Origin: Planococcus salinarum
GTDB taxonomy: Bacteria > Bacillota > Bacilli > Bacillales_A > Planococcaceae
Reading direction: 5' to 3'
Length of the DNA: 64,000 nt
Assembly (NCBI RefSeq): GCF_007004625.1
Contig: NZ_ML660049.1
Location: 40,017 to 104,016, forward strand
In this document: positions 43,600 through 53,984 of the stretch, in pieces
Layout: every line of letters begins with the position of its first letter
Position numbering within the stretch: position 1 is the first letter of the stretch
The notes under the pieces: generated by a model
Told to the model about the DNA's origin: nothing
Databases searched by the model: none
What the model saw: the letters and a program-made list of their open reading frames with translations, nothing else
Translations under genes and position numbers: made by a program

Positions 43600-44454
43600 T
43601 TAAGAGTTCAATTTGTTCGTAAAGAATACCGCAAGTGTGCCGGGACCTGTATGAGCAGCAATGACCGAACCGATCATATAAATTTCCACACTTTTCGGAT
43701 GAAATTGTTCTTCGATGGCGTCTTTCATCCCTTTCGCAAACTCTTCATCATCACCGTGGCTGATGGCAATGATTTGTTTTTCGAGTTGTTCGCCCCGTTC
43801 TTCCATCAGCTCCACGATGCGCTTGATGACTTTTTTTCGGCCGCGCAATTTTTCAATCGGCACCAATTTCCCATTTTCCACGTGAAGCAAGGGCTTGATG
43901 TTCAATAGACCACCGACAAAAGCGCTGCCTTTTGAAATACGGCCGCCTTTCGCCATATAATCCAGATCTTCAACAGTGAAGAGGGATTCGGTATGTTCAG
44001 CCATAAAACGGACCCGCTCAATGATTTCTTTCAGAGGATGTCCCTGTGAACGGAGTTTAACCGCTTCTTTAACCAGCATTCCGTAGCCGAGAGAAGCGAG
44101 CTTAGAATCGAGCACAGTCAGCTTCAAATCCGGGTATTCTTCGCGGATTTGTTCAAAAGCCATCATGGCTGTACCATAAGTGCCTGATAGCTCAGATGAA
44201 AATGCGATATAAAAACCTTCTTCGCCGTCTTTTGCCAATTTTTCAAAAGCATTGAGCATTTCATCCGGCGACACCTGGGAAGTTTTTGGTCGGATATCGT
44301 TGCGGATCGCATCATAGACTTTTGATGAATGGATTGTCCGGATATCCTCGAATTCCTCGTTTTCGATATGGACCCGTAATGGGAACAGAACCACATTTTC
44401 TTTCTCAAAAAACTCTTTCGGTAAATCGGATGCACTGTCTGCGAATATTCTCAT
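43600..44454 (-). CDS. DegV family protein (second paralogue)
   Basis: A 284-residue DegV/FakB-like fatty-acid-binding protein. Motifs are IFADSASDLP, PKTSQVSPDEML, IAFSSELSGTYG, DSKLASLGYG and KGGRISKGSAFVGGLLNIKPLL. GGAGG precedes the ATG. It lies 15 bp upstream of cdr and 17 bp downstream of the HAD gene, suggesting a three-gene minus-strand operon. It probably has a ligand preference different from the 11091 paralogue. Confidence 0.92.
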   Translation of the reverse strand: MRIFADSASDLPKEFFEKENVVLFPLRVHIENEEFEDIRTIHSSKVYDAIRNDIRPKTSQVSPDEMLNAFEKLAKDGEEGFYIAFSSELSGTYGTAMMAFEQIREEYPDLKLTVLDSKLASLGYGMLVKEAVKLRSQGHPLKEIIERVRFMAEHTESLFTVEDLDYMAKGGRISKGSAFVGGLLNIKPLLHVENGKLVPIEKLRGRKKVIKRIVELMEERGEQLEKQIIAISHGDDEEFAKGMKDAIEEQFHPKSVEIYMIGSVIAAHTGPGTLAVFFTNKLNS

Positions 44455-44470
44455 TTCAATCCTCCTGTTC

Positions 44471-45280
44471 TTATTTTAAATTTAAGCGGTCAATCAATAA
44501 TTCTGCTATTCCATCTTCATTATTGCTCAAAGTGATTTCATTGGCTATGTTTTTCAACGGTGATATGGCATTTCCCATGGCAACACCGACACCGGCAAAC
44601 TCGATCATCTCCAAATCATTGTCTTCATCTCCGAATGCAATGATGTTTTCTTTCCCGATGCCGAGTGATTTCGAGACCTGGTCCAGACCGACCGCTTTGC
44701 TGAGCCCGCTTTTGACAATCTCGATGACATGCCACGGCGCTCCCCATCTTCTATGGTCGATGACTTCGGCGTGCACCTGGTTTAAATGGTCGTGGATTTC
44801 CTCGACTTTTTCGAAGGGAGCATGGATGAGCATCGATGTAGGATCGACTTTCAAGTAATTGCGCAAATCCCCCGTGGTGATAAAGGGATTGCCGAATTTG
44901 AAGATATCCATCAATTTTTCATCGTGATGGTGGACATAGACGTCGTCCAGCACTTCAGCGACAATATTATGGAAATTAAAATCATGCATTGACTCCACAA
45001 CTTCATGGACGGTTTCCAGTCCGATCGGTGTATGGAATCTTCCCCAGCCATTATCGATTGGGTGGTGGACAAATGCCCCGTTGAAATTGACGATCGGGGT
45101 ATTCAAGCCCAGTTCTTTATAATAAGGTTCACTGGAACGGTAAGGGCGGCCGGTCGCAATCATGACATGATGGCCGTCTGCCATAGCTTTTGCCAGGGTC
45201 TTTTTCGTTTTATCAGAAATTATCTTCTGATCTGTCAATAAAGTTCCGTCCAAGTCGAGTACGATCAAATGCTGTTTCAT
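44471..45280 (-). CDS. Cof-type HAD family phosphatase
   Basis: A 269-residue HAD IIB hydrolase. Motif I is DLDGTLLTD with nucleophile Asp9, motif II is ATGRPYR, a Lys in SGLSKAVGLD supplies motif III, and motif IV is AFGDEDNDLEMIEFAG. A C2B cap domain lies between. Such enzymes dephosphorylate small metabolites such as sugar phosphates or flavin precursors; the substrate is unknown. It is first in the minus-strand trio with degV2 and cdr. The 230-bp gap to 45511 shows nothing I can support. Confidence 0.9.
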   Translation of the reverse strand: MKQHLIVLDLDGTLLTDQKIISDKTKKTLAKAMADGHHVMIATGRPYRSSEPYYKELGLNTPIVNFNGAFVHHPIDNGWGRFHTPIGLETVHEVVESMHDFNFHNIVAEVLDDVYVHHHDEKLMDIFKFGNPFITTGDLRNYLKVDPTSMLIHAPFEKVEEIHDHLNQVHAEVIDHRRWGAPWHVIEIVKSGLSKAVGLDQVSKSLGIGKENIIAFGDEDNDLEMIEFAGVGVAMGNAISPLKNIANEITLSNNEDGIAELLIDRLNLK

Positions 45281-45511
45281 TTAAAACGGCTCCTTTCTAT
45301 CTATCTACAGTTTAGCGATAATATGAAGGGTTAGTCAAAAAATCTTGAGCCTGGGCATACGGGGAAAGATGGATTGGTGAAAGCTTTTTCTTTGAATTCC
45401 TGATTGCCGGCATCTTATTGGAAGTGCAGACGTCTTATTGTTGCTGAATCCATATTATATGAAAAAGAGGAAAAATATTGATAAGATTAATAAAAAGGGG
45501 GTAAGCAATAC

Positions 45512-46279
45512 GTGAGAATTCAAAAGGAAGTATGGCATGATATCCCGTTGCTTCATGTATTTCCCGAGGGCGCAGCAGACAAAAAGCTTCCGGCCGTCAT
45601 TTTTCTGCATGGGCATATGAGTGCTAAGGAACATAACCTGCATTATGCCTATCAGCTTGCCGATAAAGGACTCCGGGTTTTCCTGCCTGATGCGCATCTT
45701 CATGGCGAAAGAGAAGAAGGGCAGGATGCAATCCAGCTGAGTCTGCGGTTCTGGGAAATCGTCTTGACTTCGATTGAAGAAATCGGGATTATACATAAAA
45801 TTGCGCAAAGCAAACAATTGGTTGACGGGGAACCGGCGGTGGCGGGAACTTCGATGGGGGGCATCACCACTCTTGGAGCATTGACCGTCTATCCCTGGAT
45901 CCCCTCTGCCGCAGTGATGATGGGGGCGGCAAATTATGTTGAGCTGGCGACCGCACAGATGACCCAGTTCGAATCCCGTGGATTCACGCTGCCGATTACG
46001 GACGAGGAGCGCACCAATATGCTGGGAACGCTTGCACAATTTGACGGGACAAAAAAATTGGAGCGTTTCAATAAACGGCCCATACTTTTCTGGCACGGGG
46101 AACAGGATATCATTGTGCCTTTCGGGCCGACTTATAATTTTTACAAACAACTGAAAGCCGCTTACGGCGATGCAGAGGAAAAGCTGAAGTTTATCCGGGA
46201 ACAGGAAACCGGACACGCTGTCAGCCGTCCGGGAATGCTTGCTGCAACGGAATGGCTGACGGTGAATTTACGGAAATAA
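45512..46279 (+). CDS. yitV: Alpha/beta hydrolase (YitV-like esterase)
   Basis: A 255-residue alpha/beta hydrolase of the dienelactone-hydrolase/prolyl oligopeptidase type. The nucleophile elbow GTSMGG is present, with a likely Asp in FWHGEQDIIVPFG and His in ETGHAVSRPG completing the triad. No signal peptide is seen. The GTG start follows AAGGGGG by 11 bp. yitW follows, as in B. subtilis. Confidence 0.88.
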   Translation: MRIQKEVWHDIPLLHVFPEGAADKKLPAVIFLHGHMSAKEHNLHYAYQLADKGLRVFLPDAHLHGEREEGQDAIQLSLRFWEIVLTSIEEIGIIHKIAQSKQLVDGEPAVAGTSMGGITTLGALTVYPWIPSAAVMMGAANYVELATAQMTQFESRGFTLPITDEERTNMLGTLAQFDGTKKLERFNKRPILFWHGEQDIIVPFGPTYNFYKQLKAAYGDAEEKLKFIREQETGHAVSRPGMLAATEWLTVNLRK

Positions 46280-46346
46280 GCTTGTCAATTTCATTTCATC
46301 ACAAATTTTGTTAAGATGGCATTAATAGAAAAAAGGAGGAATCGTC

Positions 46347-46655
46347 ATGGATCAGGAAATGAAAGACAGCATGATGGGCGCGCTTGAAACAGTAATCGAC
46401 CCGGAACTGGGTGTTGATATCGTAAATTTGGGCCTTGTATATGATGTTGAGGTATCAGAAGACGGATTTGCAGTGGTAACAATGACTTTGACTTCGATGG
46501 GTTGTCCAATGGGCCCCCAAATCGTGCAAATGGTCAAAACTGCACTTTACGAATTGCCGGAAGTGGAAGAAGTCGATGTAAAAATCGTCTGGCAGCCGGT
46601 TTGGGGCAAAGAGCACATGTCAAGATACGCAAAAATGGCGCTTGGCGTCAGATAA
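46347..46655 (+). CDS. yitW: MIP18/DUF59 family Fe-S assembly protein
   Basis: A 102-residue DUF59 protein related to SufT/PaaD, with the conserved DPELGVDIVNLGLVY and TLTSMGCPMGPQIV, whose reactive Cys is characteristic. The family supports maturation of iron-sulfur proteins. AAGGAGG precedes the ATG. The adjacency to yitV supports the call. Confidence 0.92.
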   Translation: MDQEMKDSMMGALETVIDPELGVDIVNLGLVYDVEVSEDGFAVVTMTLTSMGCPMGPQIVQMVKTALYELPEVEEVDVKIVWQPVWGKEHMSRYAKMALGVR

Positions 46656-46658
46656 ACA

Positions 46659-46702
46659 AAAAACCCCTTTTTGGAAGAAAACTTCCAAAAAGGGGTTTTT
46701 TT
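46659..46702. terminator. Strong terminator after yitW
   Basis: ACCCCTTTTTGGAAG and CTTCCAAAAAGGGGT form a 15-bp perfect stem with an AAAA loop, then T6. Confidence 0.93.
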
Positions 46703-46716
46703 ATGGAGCCGGGAAG

Positions 46717-46745
46717 TTGCATCCAGCTGGAATGTTTTCTATAAT
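46717..46745 (+). promoter_or_regulatory. SigA promoter of clpB
   Basis: TTGCAT (46717-46722), a 17-bp spacer and a perfect TATAAT (46740-46745). Confidence 0.8.
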
Positions 46746-46751
46746 GTAATT

Positions 46752-46768
46752 AGTCAAAGAAGGTCAAA
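46752..46768 (+). promoter_or_regulatory. CtsR operator
   Basis: The direct heptad repeat AGTCAAA-GAA-GGTCAAA is a full match to the CtsR box (RGTCAAA, 3 nt, RGTCAAA). It starts 7 bp after the -10, covering the transcription start, an ideal place for repression released by heat. Confidence 0.9.
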
Positions 46769-46791
46769 TAAAATCAGGAGGGATTACTGTG

Positions 46792-48933
46792 ATGCAATTC
46801 ACTGCCAATAATGAAGAACAGAAAACGCCGTTGGAACAGTACGGCCGCAATATGGTTGAACAGGCGCAATCCGGTAAAGCCGATCCGGTCATCGGACGTG
46901 ATGAGGAGATCCGGAATGTAATCCGGATCCTGTCACGGAAAACGAAAAACAATCCGGTTCTCATCGGGGAACCGGGGGTCGGGAAAACTGCGATTGTGGA
47001 AGGCCTGGCACAGCGAATTGTCCGGAATGATGTCCCGGAAGGCTTGAAGGACAGGGTCATCTACGAACTTGATATGAGCGCGCTGATTGCAGGAGCAAAA
47101 TACCGCGGAGAATTTGAAGAGCGTCTGAAAGCAGTCCTGAAGCAAGTAAAAGACAGCGAAGGGCAAATCATTCTTTTCATTGATGAAATCCATACGATAG
47201 TCGGTGCCGGCAAAACGGAAGGTGCGATGGATGCAGGCAATATGCTGAAGCCGATGCTGGCACGCGGGGAATTGTATTGCATCGGGGCCACCACCCTGGA
47301 TGAGTACCGGATGCATATCGAAAAGGATGCCGCCCTCGAGAGACGGTTCCAGCAGGTGATGGTCCGAGAGCCTTCTGTAGAAGATACAGTGTCCATATTG
47401 CGTGGCCTGAAAGAGCGCTTTGAGCTTCACCACGCTGTGCGGATCCATGACCGCGCGATTGTTGCAGCCGCCGCGATGTCAGACCGGTACATCACGGAAC
47501 GCTTCCTGCCGGACAAGGCGATCGACCTGATCGACGAAGCCTGTGCGATGATCCGGACGGAAATCGATTCGATGCCGCAGGAGCTTGACCAGGTGACGCG
47601 CCGCCTTATGCAGTTGGAAATTGAAGAGCAGGCGCTGATGAAAGAAAAAGACGCCGCCAGCAAATCACGTCTTGAAACATTGCGAACAGAAATCAAGGAA
47701 TTGAAGGATTCTTCTTCCGGGATGAAAAATCAGTGGACAGAAGAAAAAGAATCGTTAAAAGGAATACAGGAAAAGCGTGAGCAGCTGGACCAATTGCGCC
47801 GGAAGCTCGATGAAGCCGAGAACAATTATGATTTGAACGCCGCAGCCGTTCTTCGCCACGGACAAATTCCGGAGCTGGAAAAACAACTGGCGGTTCTTGA
47901 AGAGGAACTGGCAGCGGGCGGAGCTGAAAGGCTGCTCCGGGAAGAAGTCACGGAAGAGGAAATTGCAGGCATCGTCGCCCGGTGGACCGGCATACCGGTG
48001 AAAAAACTCGTAGAAGGCGAACGCGAAAAACTTCTGCGGCTTGATGAAACCCTTAAAGAACGGGTTATCGGGCAGGACAAAGCGGTTGCACTGGTGACAG
48101 AAGCGGTTTGGCGTGCGCGTGCGGGCATAAAAGATGAAAGAAAACCGATCGGTTCTTTCATCTTCCTTGGACCGACCGGCGTCGGAAAAACGGAGCTCGC
48201 CAAATCCCTGGCTGCAAATCTGTTTGATTCGGAAGATCATTTTATCCGGATCGACATGTCGGAATACATGGAAAAACACAGTGTCTCTCGTTTAGTCGGA
48301 GCTCCTCCGGGTTATATCGGCTATGAAGAAGGCGGCCAATTGACAGAAGCAGTCAGAAGAAATCCATATTCCGTAGTGCTGCTTGACGAAATCGAAAAAG
48401 CGCATCCGGATGTAGCGAATATCCTGCTGCAGATTCTTGATGACGGACGGATTACCGACAGCCAGGGACGCCTTGTCAATTTCGCGAATACGGTGGTCAT
48501 TATGACTTCCAATATCGGTTCTGCCCATATAACGGAAAAAAATACAGAACATGATATCGAAGACATTGTGATGGCGGAATTGCGGAAGCATTTCAAGCCC
48601 GAACTGTTGAACCGCATCGACGACATCGTCATTTTCCATTCGTTGGACAACAGCCATTTCTACCGGATTACGAAGAAAATGATCAATGAGCTTGCAGAAC
48701 GTCTGCGCCAGCAGGAGATTATATTGGAGGCCGATGATTCGGTCATCAATTGGGTTCTCGAGGCCGGAACCGATGCGCTGTTCGGGGCCAGACCCCTCAA
48801 GCGTTTTATCCAGCGCGAAATTGAAACGAAAATTGCCCGCGAATTGATCAAGGGTGATATACTGCCGAATACGACCATTCTCCTTGAGATGGATGCTGAC
48901 AACCAATTGAACATCACAAAAAAAGAAGCGTAG
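46792..48933 (+). CDS. clpB: ClpB-type disaggregase lacking the N-terminal domain
   Basis: A 713-residue Hsp100 AAA+ protein. AAA-1 (about 30-260) has Walker A GEPGVGKT and Walker [11 protein letters not shown] ClpB-type coiled-coil middle domain spans about 265-380. AAA-2 has GPTGVGKT and [14 protein letters not shown]. The usual N-domain of about 140 residues is absent; the protein starts just before [12 protein letters not shown]. Full ClpB is about 860 residues. The middle domain and RWTGIPV linker argue against ClpC or ClpE, and no ClpP-binding loop is evident. The GTG at 46789 is an alternative start. Regulated by CtsR. Confidence 0.9.
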   Translation: MQFTANNEEQKTPLEQYGRNMVEQAQSGKADPVIGRDEEIRNVIRILSRKTKNNPVLIGEPGVGKTAIVEGLAQRIVRNDVPEGLKDRVIYELDMSALIAGAKYRGEFEERLKAVLKQVKDSEGQIILFIDEIHTIVGAGKTEGAMDAGNMLKPMLARGELYCIGATTLDEYRMHIEKDAALERRFQQVMVREPSVEDTVSILRGLKERFELHHAVRIHDRAIVAAAAMSDRYITERFLPDKAIDLIDEACAMIRTEIDSMPQELDQVTRRLMQLEIEEQALMKEKDAASKSRLETLRTEIKELKDSSSGMKNQWTEEKESLKGIQEKREQLDQLRRKLDEAENNYDLNAAAVLRHGQIPELEKQLAVLEEELAAGGAERLLREEVTEEEIAGIVARWTGIPVKKLVEGEREKLLRLDETLKERVIGQDKAVALVTEAVWRARAGIKDERKPIGSFIFLGPTGVGKTELAKSLAANLFDSEDHFIRIDMSEYMEKHSVSRLVGAPPGYIGYEEGGQLTEAVRRNPYSVVLLDEIEKAHPDVANILLQILDDGRITDSQGRLVNFANTVVIMTSNIGSAHITEKNTEHDIEDIVMAELRKHFKPELLNRIDDIVIFHSLDNSHFYRITKKMINELAERLRQQEIILEADDSVINWVLEAGTDALFGARPLKRFIQREIETKIARELIKGDILPNTTILLEMDADNQLNITKKEA

Positions 48934-48960
48934 GCCATGGTGGCCTGCGCTTCTTTTTTT
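48925..48960 (+). terminator. Terminator overlapping the clpB stop codon
   Basis: GAAGCGTAGGCCA and TGGCCTGCGCTTC arms (one T-G wobble) with loop TGG, then T7. The TAG stop is inside the stem. Confidence 0.9.
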
Positions 48961-49080
48961 GTCCAGACTCCAGTGGCCTGGCTCTTCGGGTCATAAGTCA
49001 ACCCAGTTGCGTGACAAAGAACGTCGCTTCACTGGTTTACCTTATGCCTTTCAGAGCTTAACAGGCACTGTCGCTTTTCG
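48961..49080 (-). repeat. Dispersed repeat R1, copy 4
   Basis: GTCCAGACTCCAGTGG, CTCTTCGGGTCATAAG, TTTCAGAGCTTAACAGG and TGTCGCTTTTCG modules in the same order as in the other copies. On the minus strand it starts 4 bp after the stop of the YjzD-like gene. Confidence 0.8.
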
Positions 49081-49083
49081 TTA

Positions 49084-49269
49084 TTAATGCTTTTCTGGAG
49101 CCGGGGATTCCGGAATGATTGAAGAAATGATGAAGACCAGAATGGCGACAACCACTGAGATGTATACTCCCAGCATAAAATTAAAATCTACGTTCTGTAC
49201 AGCACTGACGACGTAATTCAATAACGAAATCAATAGGAATGACCAGAAAAAAGTTCCGATAAATTGCAT
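49084..49269 (-). CDS. yjzD: Small membrane protein, YjzD-like (DUF2929)
   Basis: A 61-residue protein with two membrane spans (FFWSFLLISLLNYVVSAV and GVYISVVVAILVFIISSIIP) and a short acidic/His tail. Length, topology and its place divergent from fabH match B. subtilis yjzD. Its function is unknown. GAGGTG precedes the ATG. Confidence 0.75.
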   Translation of the reverse strand: MQFIGTFFWSFLLISLLNYVVSAVQNVDFNFMLGVYISVVVAILVFIISSIIPESPAPEKH

Positions 49270-49380
49270 CTGTTTTCACCTCTGCATAATAATGTCTAGT
49301 CTAATAATAGCATAGCTTCATGTCTGCAGAAAGAAAGTTTCATCATTCTTGAATATTTTTGTCGGAAATATGTCGACAAC

Positions 49381-49425
49381 TTGAAAATCCATGAACAATG
49401 ACGTATTATTAACACCAGGTACTAA
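49381..49425 (+). promoter_or_regulatory. fabH promoter with FapR-like operator
   Basis: TTGAAA (49381-49386), a 17-bp spacer and TATTAT (49404-49409). The 17-bp TTAACACCAGGTACTAA (49409-49425) matches the palindromic FapR site (TTAGTACC-N-GGTACTAA) at all but two positions. FapR represses fatty acid synthesis genes until malonyl-CoA releases it. Confidence 0.8.
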
Positions 49426-49458
49426 ACATCCAAAGCAAGCTGAAATGAGGGAAGTTCA

Positions 49459-50391
49459 ATGAATGCTGGCATACTCGGAATAGGCAGATGCCTACCGGAA
49501 AAAATCATGACGAATTTTGAACTGGAGCAACGGCTGGATACTTCTGACGAATGGATCCGCACGATGACTGGTATAGAAGAACGACGTATAGCGGAAAACG
49601 ATCAAGATACATCGCACATGGCACGCGAAGCTGCACAGAAGGCGATTGAAGACGCGGGCATCGACCCTGCCGAAATCGGATTGATCCTTGTTGCAACGGT
49701 GACGGGCGATCAGCCGTTTCCTTCGATGTCCACCGTCATACAGCAGGAAATCGGGGCTGTCAATGCAGCTGCGATGGATATATCTGCAGCGTGCGCGGGC
49801 TTTATGTATGGCGTCGTAACAGCAAAACAATTTATCGATTCAGATGTTTATAAATATGTGTTGGTTGTCGGAGTGGAAAAACTCTCGAAAATCACTGACT
49901 GGGAAGACCGCAACACCGCTGTTCTTTTCGGCGATGGTGCAGGCGCGGCAGTGCTCGGTAAAGTTTCCGAAGGACGGGGCATCCTGTCGTTTGAACTTGG
50001 TGCAGACGGAAGCGGCGGCAAGCATTTGTATCAGGATGATTATTTGCGAATGAACGGGCGCGAAGTTTTTAAATTTGCAGTCCGCCAAATGGGCGAGTCC
50101 GCCGTCAACGTAATCGAAAAGGCCGGCCTGAATAAGGAAGACGTTGACTTTTTAATTCCGCACCAGGCCAATATCCGGATCATGGAAGCATCCAGGCAGC
50201 GGCTTGAGCTTCCGGTCGAAAAAATGTCGAAAACCATCCATAAATACGGCAACACATCAGCTGCTTCCATTCCGATTTCACTCGTCGAAGACGTGGAAGA
50301 AGGCAGAATCAAAGACGATGATTTACTCGTCATGGTTGGATTCGGCGGAGGCTTGACGTGGGGTGCCATTGCAATGCGATGGGGCAAATAA
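49459..50391 (+). CDS. fabH: Beta-ketoacyl-ACP synthase III
   Basis: A 310-residue KAS III that starts fatty acid synthesis by condensing acyl-CoA with malonyl-ACP. The catalytic triad is Cys112 ([12 protein letters not shown]), His in [10 protein letters not shown] and Asn in [19 protein letters not shown] closes the protein. In Bacillales it prefers branched primers. AGGGAAG precedes the ATG. It is in an operon with fabF (27-bp gap). Confidence 0.97.
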   Translation: MNAGILGIGRCLPEKIMTNFELEQRLDTSDEWIRTMTGIEERRIAENDQDTSHMAREAAQKAIEDAGIDPAEIGLILVATVTGDQPFPSMSTVIQQEIGAVNAAAMDISAACAGFMYGVVTAKQFIDSDVYKYVLVVGVEKLSKITDWEDRNTAVLFGDGAGAAVLGKVSEGRGILSFELGADGSGGKHLYQDDYLRMNGREVFKFAVRQMGESAVNVIEKAGLNKEDVDFLIPHQANIRIMEASRQRLELPVEKMSKTIHKYGNTSAASIPISLVEDVEEGRIKDDDLLVMVGFGGGLTWGAIAMRWGK

Positions 50392-50417
50392 TCAGGAATG
50401 CGAAAGGACAGATTATA

Positions 50418-51656
50418 ATGACGAATCGTCGTGTAGTAATTACAGGAATTGGAGCGGTCACACCGCTTGGAAACAATATAGAAAGCACTTGGGAAGCTGT
50501 GAAAGAAGGCAAGTCAGGTGTGGGCCCGCTCACGCGCTTGAATCCGGATGATTATCCGGCAAAGATTGCTGCCGAAGTAAAAGATTTCTCCATAGAAGAT
50601 TATATCGAAAAGAAAGAAGCCAGAAAAATGGACCGCTTTACGCATTATGCGCTGGCAGCGTCCATCATGGCGATGAAAGACTCCGGGCTTGAACTGGATG
50701 AAAAGACCGCTTTGCGCACCGGTGTCTGGATCGGTTCCGGCATAGGCGGCATGGAAACGATTGAAAATCAGATGAATGTGTTGAATACACGTGGCGTTCG
50801 ACGTATCAGCCCGTTTTTAATCCCGATGATCATTCCGGATATGGCTTCCGGCCAGGTTTCGATATATTTTGGTGCCAAAGGCATTAATTCCTGTTCAGTA
50901 ACTGCCTGTGCTTCCGGAACAAACTCGATCGGCGATGCATTCCGTGTCATTCAGCGAGGGGATGCTGATGCAATGATATCCGGTGGAGCAGAAGCACCGA
51001 TTACGCAATTGGCTGTGGCAGGATTTACGGCGAATACGGCATTGACGACAAACGAAGATGCCAATACCGCTTCCAAACCTTTTGATAAAAATCGCGACGG
51101 TTTTGTTATCGGCGAAGGCGCGGGCATCGTTATTCTTGAAGAATACGAGCACGCCAAATCGCGCGGGGCTAAAATTTACGCGGAAATCGTGGGCTACGGT
51201 TCAACCGGGGATGCCCATCACATAACGGCTCCTGCCCCAGGTGGAGAGGGCGCAGCGCGGGCCATGGATCAGGCGTTGGAAGATGGCGGCGTCGAAAAGG
51301 CTTCTGTCGGCTACATCAACGCACACGGCACAAGCACCCCCTACAACGACTTATTTGAAACGATGGCGGTGAAAACCGTATTTGGCGACCATGCCTATAA
51401 TCTGGGCATGAGCTCGACAAAATCCATGACCGGCCACCTTCTGGGGGCGGCAGGCGGCATCGAAGCGATTTTTACAGCGCTTGCTTTGAAAGAAGGCATC
51501 ATGCCACCGACCATAAACTATGAAACGGCTGATGAGGAATGCGATCTGGATTATGTGCCGAACAAAGCCAGAAAAGCGGACTTTACCTATGCCATGAGCA
51601 ACTCATTAGGCTTTGGCGGTCATAACGCGTCACTTGTCTTTAAAAAATACGAATAA
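50418..51656 (+). CDS. fabF: Beta-ketoacyl-ACP synthase II
   Basis: A 412-residue KAS II elongation enzyme. The active-site Cys lies in [14 protein letters not shown], one His in [11 protein letters not shown] and the second in [13 protein letters not shown]. The ATG at 50418 follows AAAGGA; upstream in-frame codons belong to the fabH overlap. It shares the FapR-controlled promoter with fabH and ends at a terminator. Confidence 0.97.
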   Translation: MTNRRVVITGIGAVTPLGNNIESTWEAVKEGKSGVGPLTRLNPDDYPAKIAAEVKDFSIEDYIEKKEARKMDRFTHYALAASIMAMKDSGLELDEKTALRTGVWIGSGIGGMETIENQMNVLNTRGVRRISPFLIPMIIPDMASGQVSIYFGAKGINSCSVTACASGTNSIGDAFRVIQRGDADAMISGGAEAPITQLAVAGFTANTALTTNEDANTASKPFDKNRDGFVIGEGAGIVILEEYEHAKSRGAKIYAEIVGYGSTGDAHHITAPAPGGEGAARAMDQALEDGGVEKASVGYINAHGTSTPYNDLFETMAVKTVFGDHAYNLGMSSTKSMTGHLLGAAGGIEAIFTALALKEGIMPPTINYETADEECDLDYVPNKARKADFTYAMSNSLGFGGHNASLVFKKYE

Positions 51657-51661
51657 ATATT

Positions 51662-51695
51662 GCATCCTGCATTTTTTGCAGGATGTTTTTTTTTT
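51662..51695 (+). terminator. Terminator of fabHF
   Basis: GCATCCTGCA and TGCAGGATG arms around T4, then a run of 10 or more T. Confidence 0.93.
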
Positions 51696-51826
51696 TGACC
51701 ACAATATCGTGTTTTTTTATAAAAACTTTTTTTATTTTTCAGACAAGAAAATGCAGTAATAACAAGGAAAATTCCCCTTATATGATCATGAATTGACAAT
51801 ATATTTTTAAAATTACAAAAAAGATA

Positions 51827-51855
51827 TTGATTATGTAATGTTTTTGTAATAAACT
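51827..51855 (+). promoter_or_regulatory. Possible SigA promoter of the app operon
   Basis: TTGATT (51827-51832), a 17-bp spacer, and TAAACT (51850-51855), in strongly AT-rich DNA 50 bp before appD. Confidence 0.45.
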
Positions 51856-51902
51856 TTAAAAAACTTGAATTAACAGAAAAAAAAGAATTTTGAGGTGTTA
51901 CC

Positions 51903-52949
51903 ATGACAGCCAAAAATGCATTACATACACAAACACCGCTTTTACAGGTTGAAAATCTTCAAACAGGTTTTAAAATCGACGGTGACTTCTTTAATGCAGT
52001 GGAAGGCGTCTCGTTTGAAGTCAAGCGCAAGCAAATTGTCGGAGTTGTAGGGGAATCGGGTTGCGGTAAGAGCGTCATGTCGCTGTCGATCATGCAATTG
52101 CTGCCGACTGGCATCGGAAAAATTCGCGGAGGCGAAGTGAAATTCGAAGGGGAGAACATTTCCAGCTTATCGGATAAAAAGATGAACAGCATCCGCGGGA
52201 AAGACATTTCGATGATTTTCCAGGAACCGATGACTTCTTTGAATCCTGTATTTACCATCGGGTACCAAATCGAAGAAGTTATTCTGAACCACGAGAAAAT
52301 TTCGAAAAAGCAGGCACGCCTCCGTTCTGTTGCGTTGTTGAAAAGTGTGGGAATTCCCCGCGCCGATAAAATTGTGGAAGAATATCCGCATCAATTATCA
52401 GGCGGTATGCGCCAGCGGGTGATGATTGCGATGGCAATCGCCTGCCAGCCGAAACTGCTGATTGCGGATGAGCCGACAACGGCATTGGACGTTACGGTTC
52501 AGGCGCAGATTCTGGATTTGCTGAAGGGCATCCAGGAAGCCAACGATATGGCGATTATTTTGATCACCCATGATTTGGGTGTCGTTGCTGAAATTTGTGA
52601 CGAAGTGCTGGTGATGTATGCCGGCAAGATAGTGGAAAAATCAAATGTTGATGAACTGTTCAATAATCCGAAGCATCCATACACCGATTTGCTGATGAAA
52701 GCCATTCCGAAAATGGATGAAGATGTTGAAGTGTTGGCTACCATCGAAGGATTGGTGCCTTCGGTCATGAATATGCCGGAAGTGGGCTGCCGCTTCGCCA
52801 ACCGCTGTCCTGCAGCCATGCCGGAATGCCTGACTGTGACCCCGAAGCTCGGTAAAGTCGCCATGAATCACGAAGCTGCTTGTCTACTCTACGATGAGAG
52901 CTGGCCGGCGGATGTAAAACCTCAAAGAGAAGGAGCGTCCATGGCATGA
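51903..52949 (+). CDS. appD: Oligopeptide ABC transporter ATP-binding protein AppD
   Basis: A 348-residue ATPase of a peptide permease. Walker [12 protein letters not shown]-loop [12 protein letters not shown], signature [15 protein letters not shown], Walker [13 protein letters not shown] and switch ITHDLG are present. The C-terminal oligo_HPY region carries [15 protein letters not shown], a Cys cluster typical of Opp/App/Dpp ATPases. The order D-F-A-B-C after fabHF and before trpS is that of B. subtilis app. It overlaps appF by 4 bp. Confidence 0.94.
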   Translation: MTAKNALHTQTPLLQVENLQTGFKIDGDFFNAVEGVSFEVKRKQIVGVVGESGCGKSVMSLSIMQLLPTGIGKIRGGEVKFEGENISSLSDKKMNSIRGKDISMIFQEPMTSLNPVFTIGYQIEEVILNHEKISKKQARLRSVALLKSVGIPRADKIVEEYPHQLSGGMRQRVMIAMAIACQPKLLIADEPTTALDVTVQAQILDLLKGIQEANDMAIILITHDLGVVAEICDEVLVMYAGKIVEKSNVDELFNNPKHPYTDLLMKAIPKMDEDVEVLATIEGLVPSVMNMPEVGCRFANRCPAAMPECLTVTPKLGKVAMNHEAACLLYDESWPADVKPQREGASMA

Positions 52950-53956
52950 CAACAAGAGATTTTATGCAGGATCGAATTGACAGCCTCGAGAACCGGGATG
53001 TGCTTCTCGAAGTTCAGAATCTTAAAACATATTATCCGGTTACCGGCGGTTTTTTCAAACGGACTGTCGGTCATGTAAAAGCGGTAGATGATGTTTCGTT
53101 CACCATCCGTAAAGGCGAGACACTTGGTCTTGTTGGTGAATCGGGCTGCGGCAAGTCGACAACCGGTAGAACCATTCTCAGGTTGCTGAAGCCGACAGAC
53201 GGCCAAATTCTTTTTGAAGGAAAAGAAATTACGAAAGTTTCAGGGGCCAAACTTCAAAAGGCCCGCCGTGATTTCCAGATGGTTTTCCAGGATCCTTACG
53301 CCAGCCTCAATCCGATGCAGATGGTCGGCGATATTATCGCTGAACCGATTCTGAATTATGAGAAGCGCAACAGGAAAGAGCTGGAGCAGGAAATAAAATC
53401 TTTACTGACCAGGGTTGGACTGCCGGAAGCGGCATATTATAAATACGCTCACGAATTTTCGGGCGGCCAGCGTCAACGCATCGGAATTGCCCGGGCACTA
53501 GCGTTGAATCCAAAATTGATTGTGGCAGATGAGCCGGTTTCGGCGCTTGATGTGTCTGTTCAGTCGCAAGTACTCAATCTGCTGAAGGAATTGCAGATTG
53601 AATTCGATCTTACTTACTTGTTTATTGCGCATGATCTCAGCGTAGTAAAACATATGAGTGATCGGATAGGAGTAATGTATTTGGGCAGTCTCGTTGAGGT
53701 TGCTTCAAATAGAGATTTGTACAAGGAGCCGCTCCACCCTTATACACAAGCCCTGATTTCTGCGATTCCAGAACCGAATACCGCGATCAAGAAAAAACGG
53801 ATTGTGCTTGAAGGAGATGTGCCGAGTCCACAAAATCCGCCAACCGGCTGCCCGTTCCATACGCGCTGCCCGATGGCAATGGAAGTCTGTTCGAAAGAAA
53901 AGCCTCCATTGAAAGAAGTGCGTCCCGGCCATCACGTTGCCTGCGTCTTGTATTGA
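52946..53956 (+). CDS. appF: Oligopeptide ABC transporter ATP-binding protein AppF
   Basis: A 336-residue second ATPase. Walker [16 protein letters not shown], signature [17 protein letters not shown], Walker [17 protein letters not shown] and switch IAHDLS are intact. The C-terminal oligo_HPY motif is present ([16 protein letters not shown]). It heterodimerises with AppD on the membrane subunits. The ATG lies in ATGA overlapping appD's stop. Confidence 0.94.
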   Translation: MTTRDFMQDRIDSLENRDVLLEVQNLKTYYPVTGGFFKRTVGHVKAVDDVSFTIRKGETLGLVGESGCGKSTTGRTILRLLKPTDGQILFEGKEITKVSGAKLQKARRDFQMVFQDPYASLNPMQMVGDIIAEPILNYEKRNRKELEQEIKSLLTRVGLPEAAYYKYAHEFSGGQRQRIGIARALALNPKLIVADEPVSALDVSVQSQVLNLLKELQIEFDLTYLFIAHDLSVVKHMSDRIGVMYLGSLVEVASNRDLYKEPLHPYTQALISAIPEPNTAIKKKRIVLEGDVPSPQNPPTGCPFHTRCPMAMEVCSKEKPPLKEVRPGHHVACVLY

Positions 53957-53984
53957 TCAAAAAAAATTTTATAGGGGGAACATC

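Noticed and set aside
42916-43908. A 330-residue plus-strand frame opposite cdr and degV2
   Set aside because: It is antisense to two well-supported genes, with no ribosome-binding site and no recognisable domain.
51734-51748. CodY box upstream of the app operon
   Set aside because: ATTTTTCAGACAAGA has four mismatches to the 15-bp consensus in AT-rich DNA, too weak to call.
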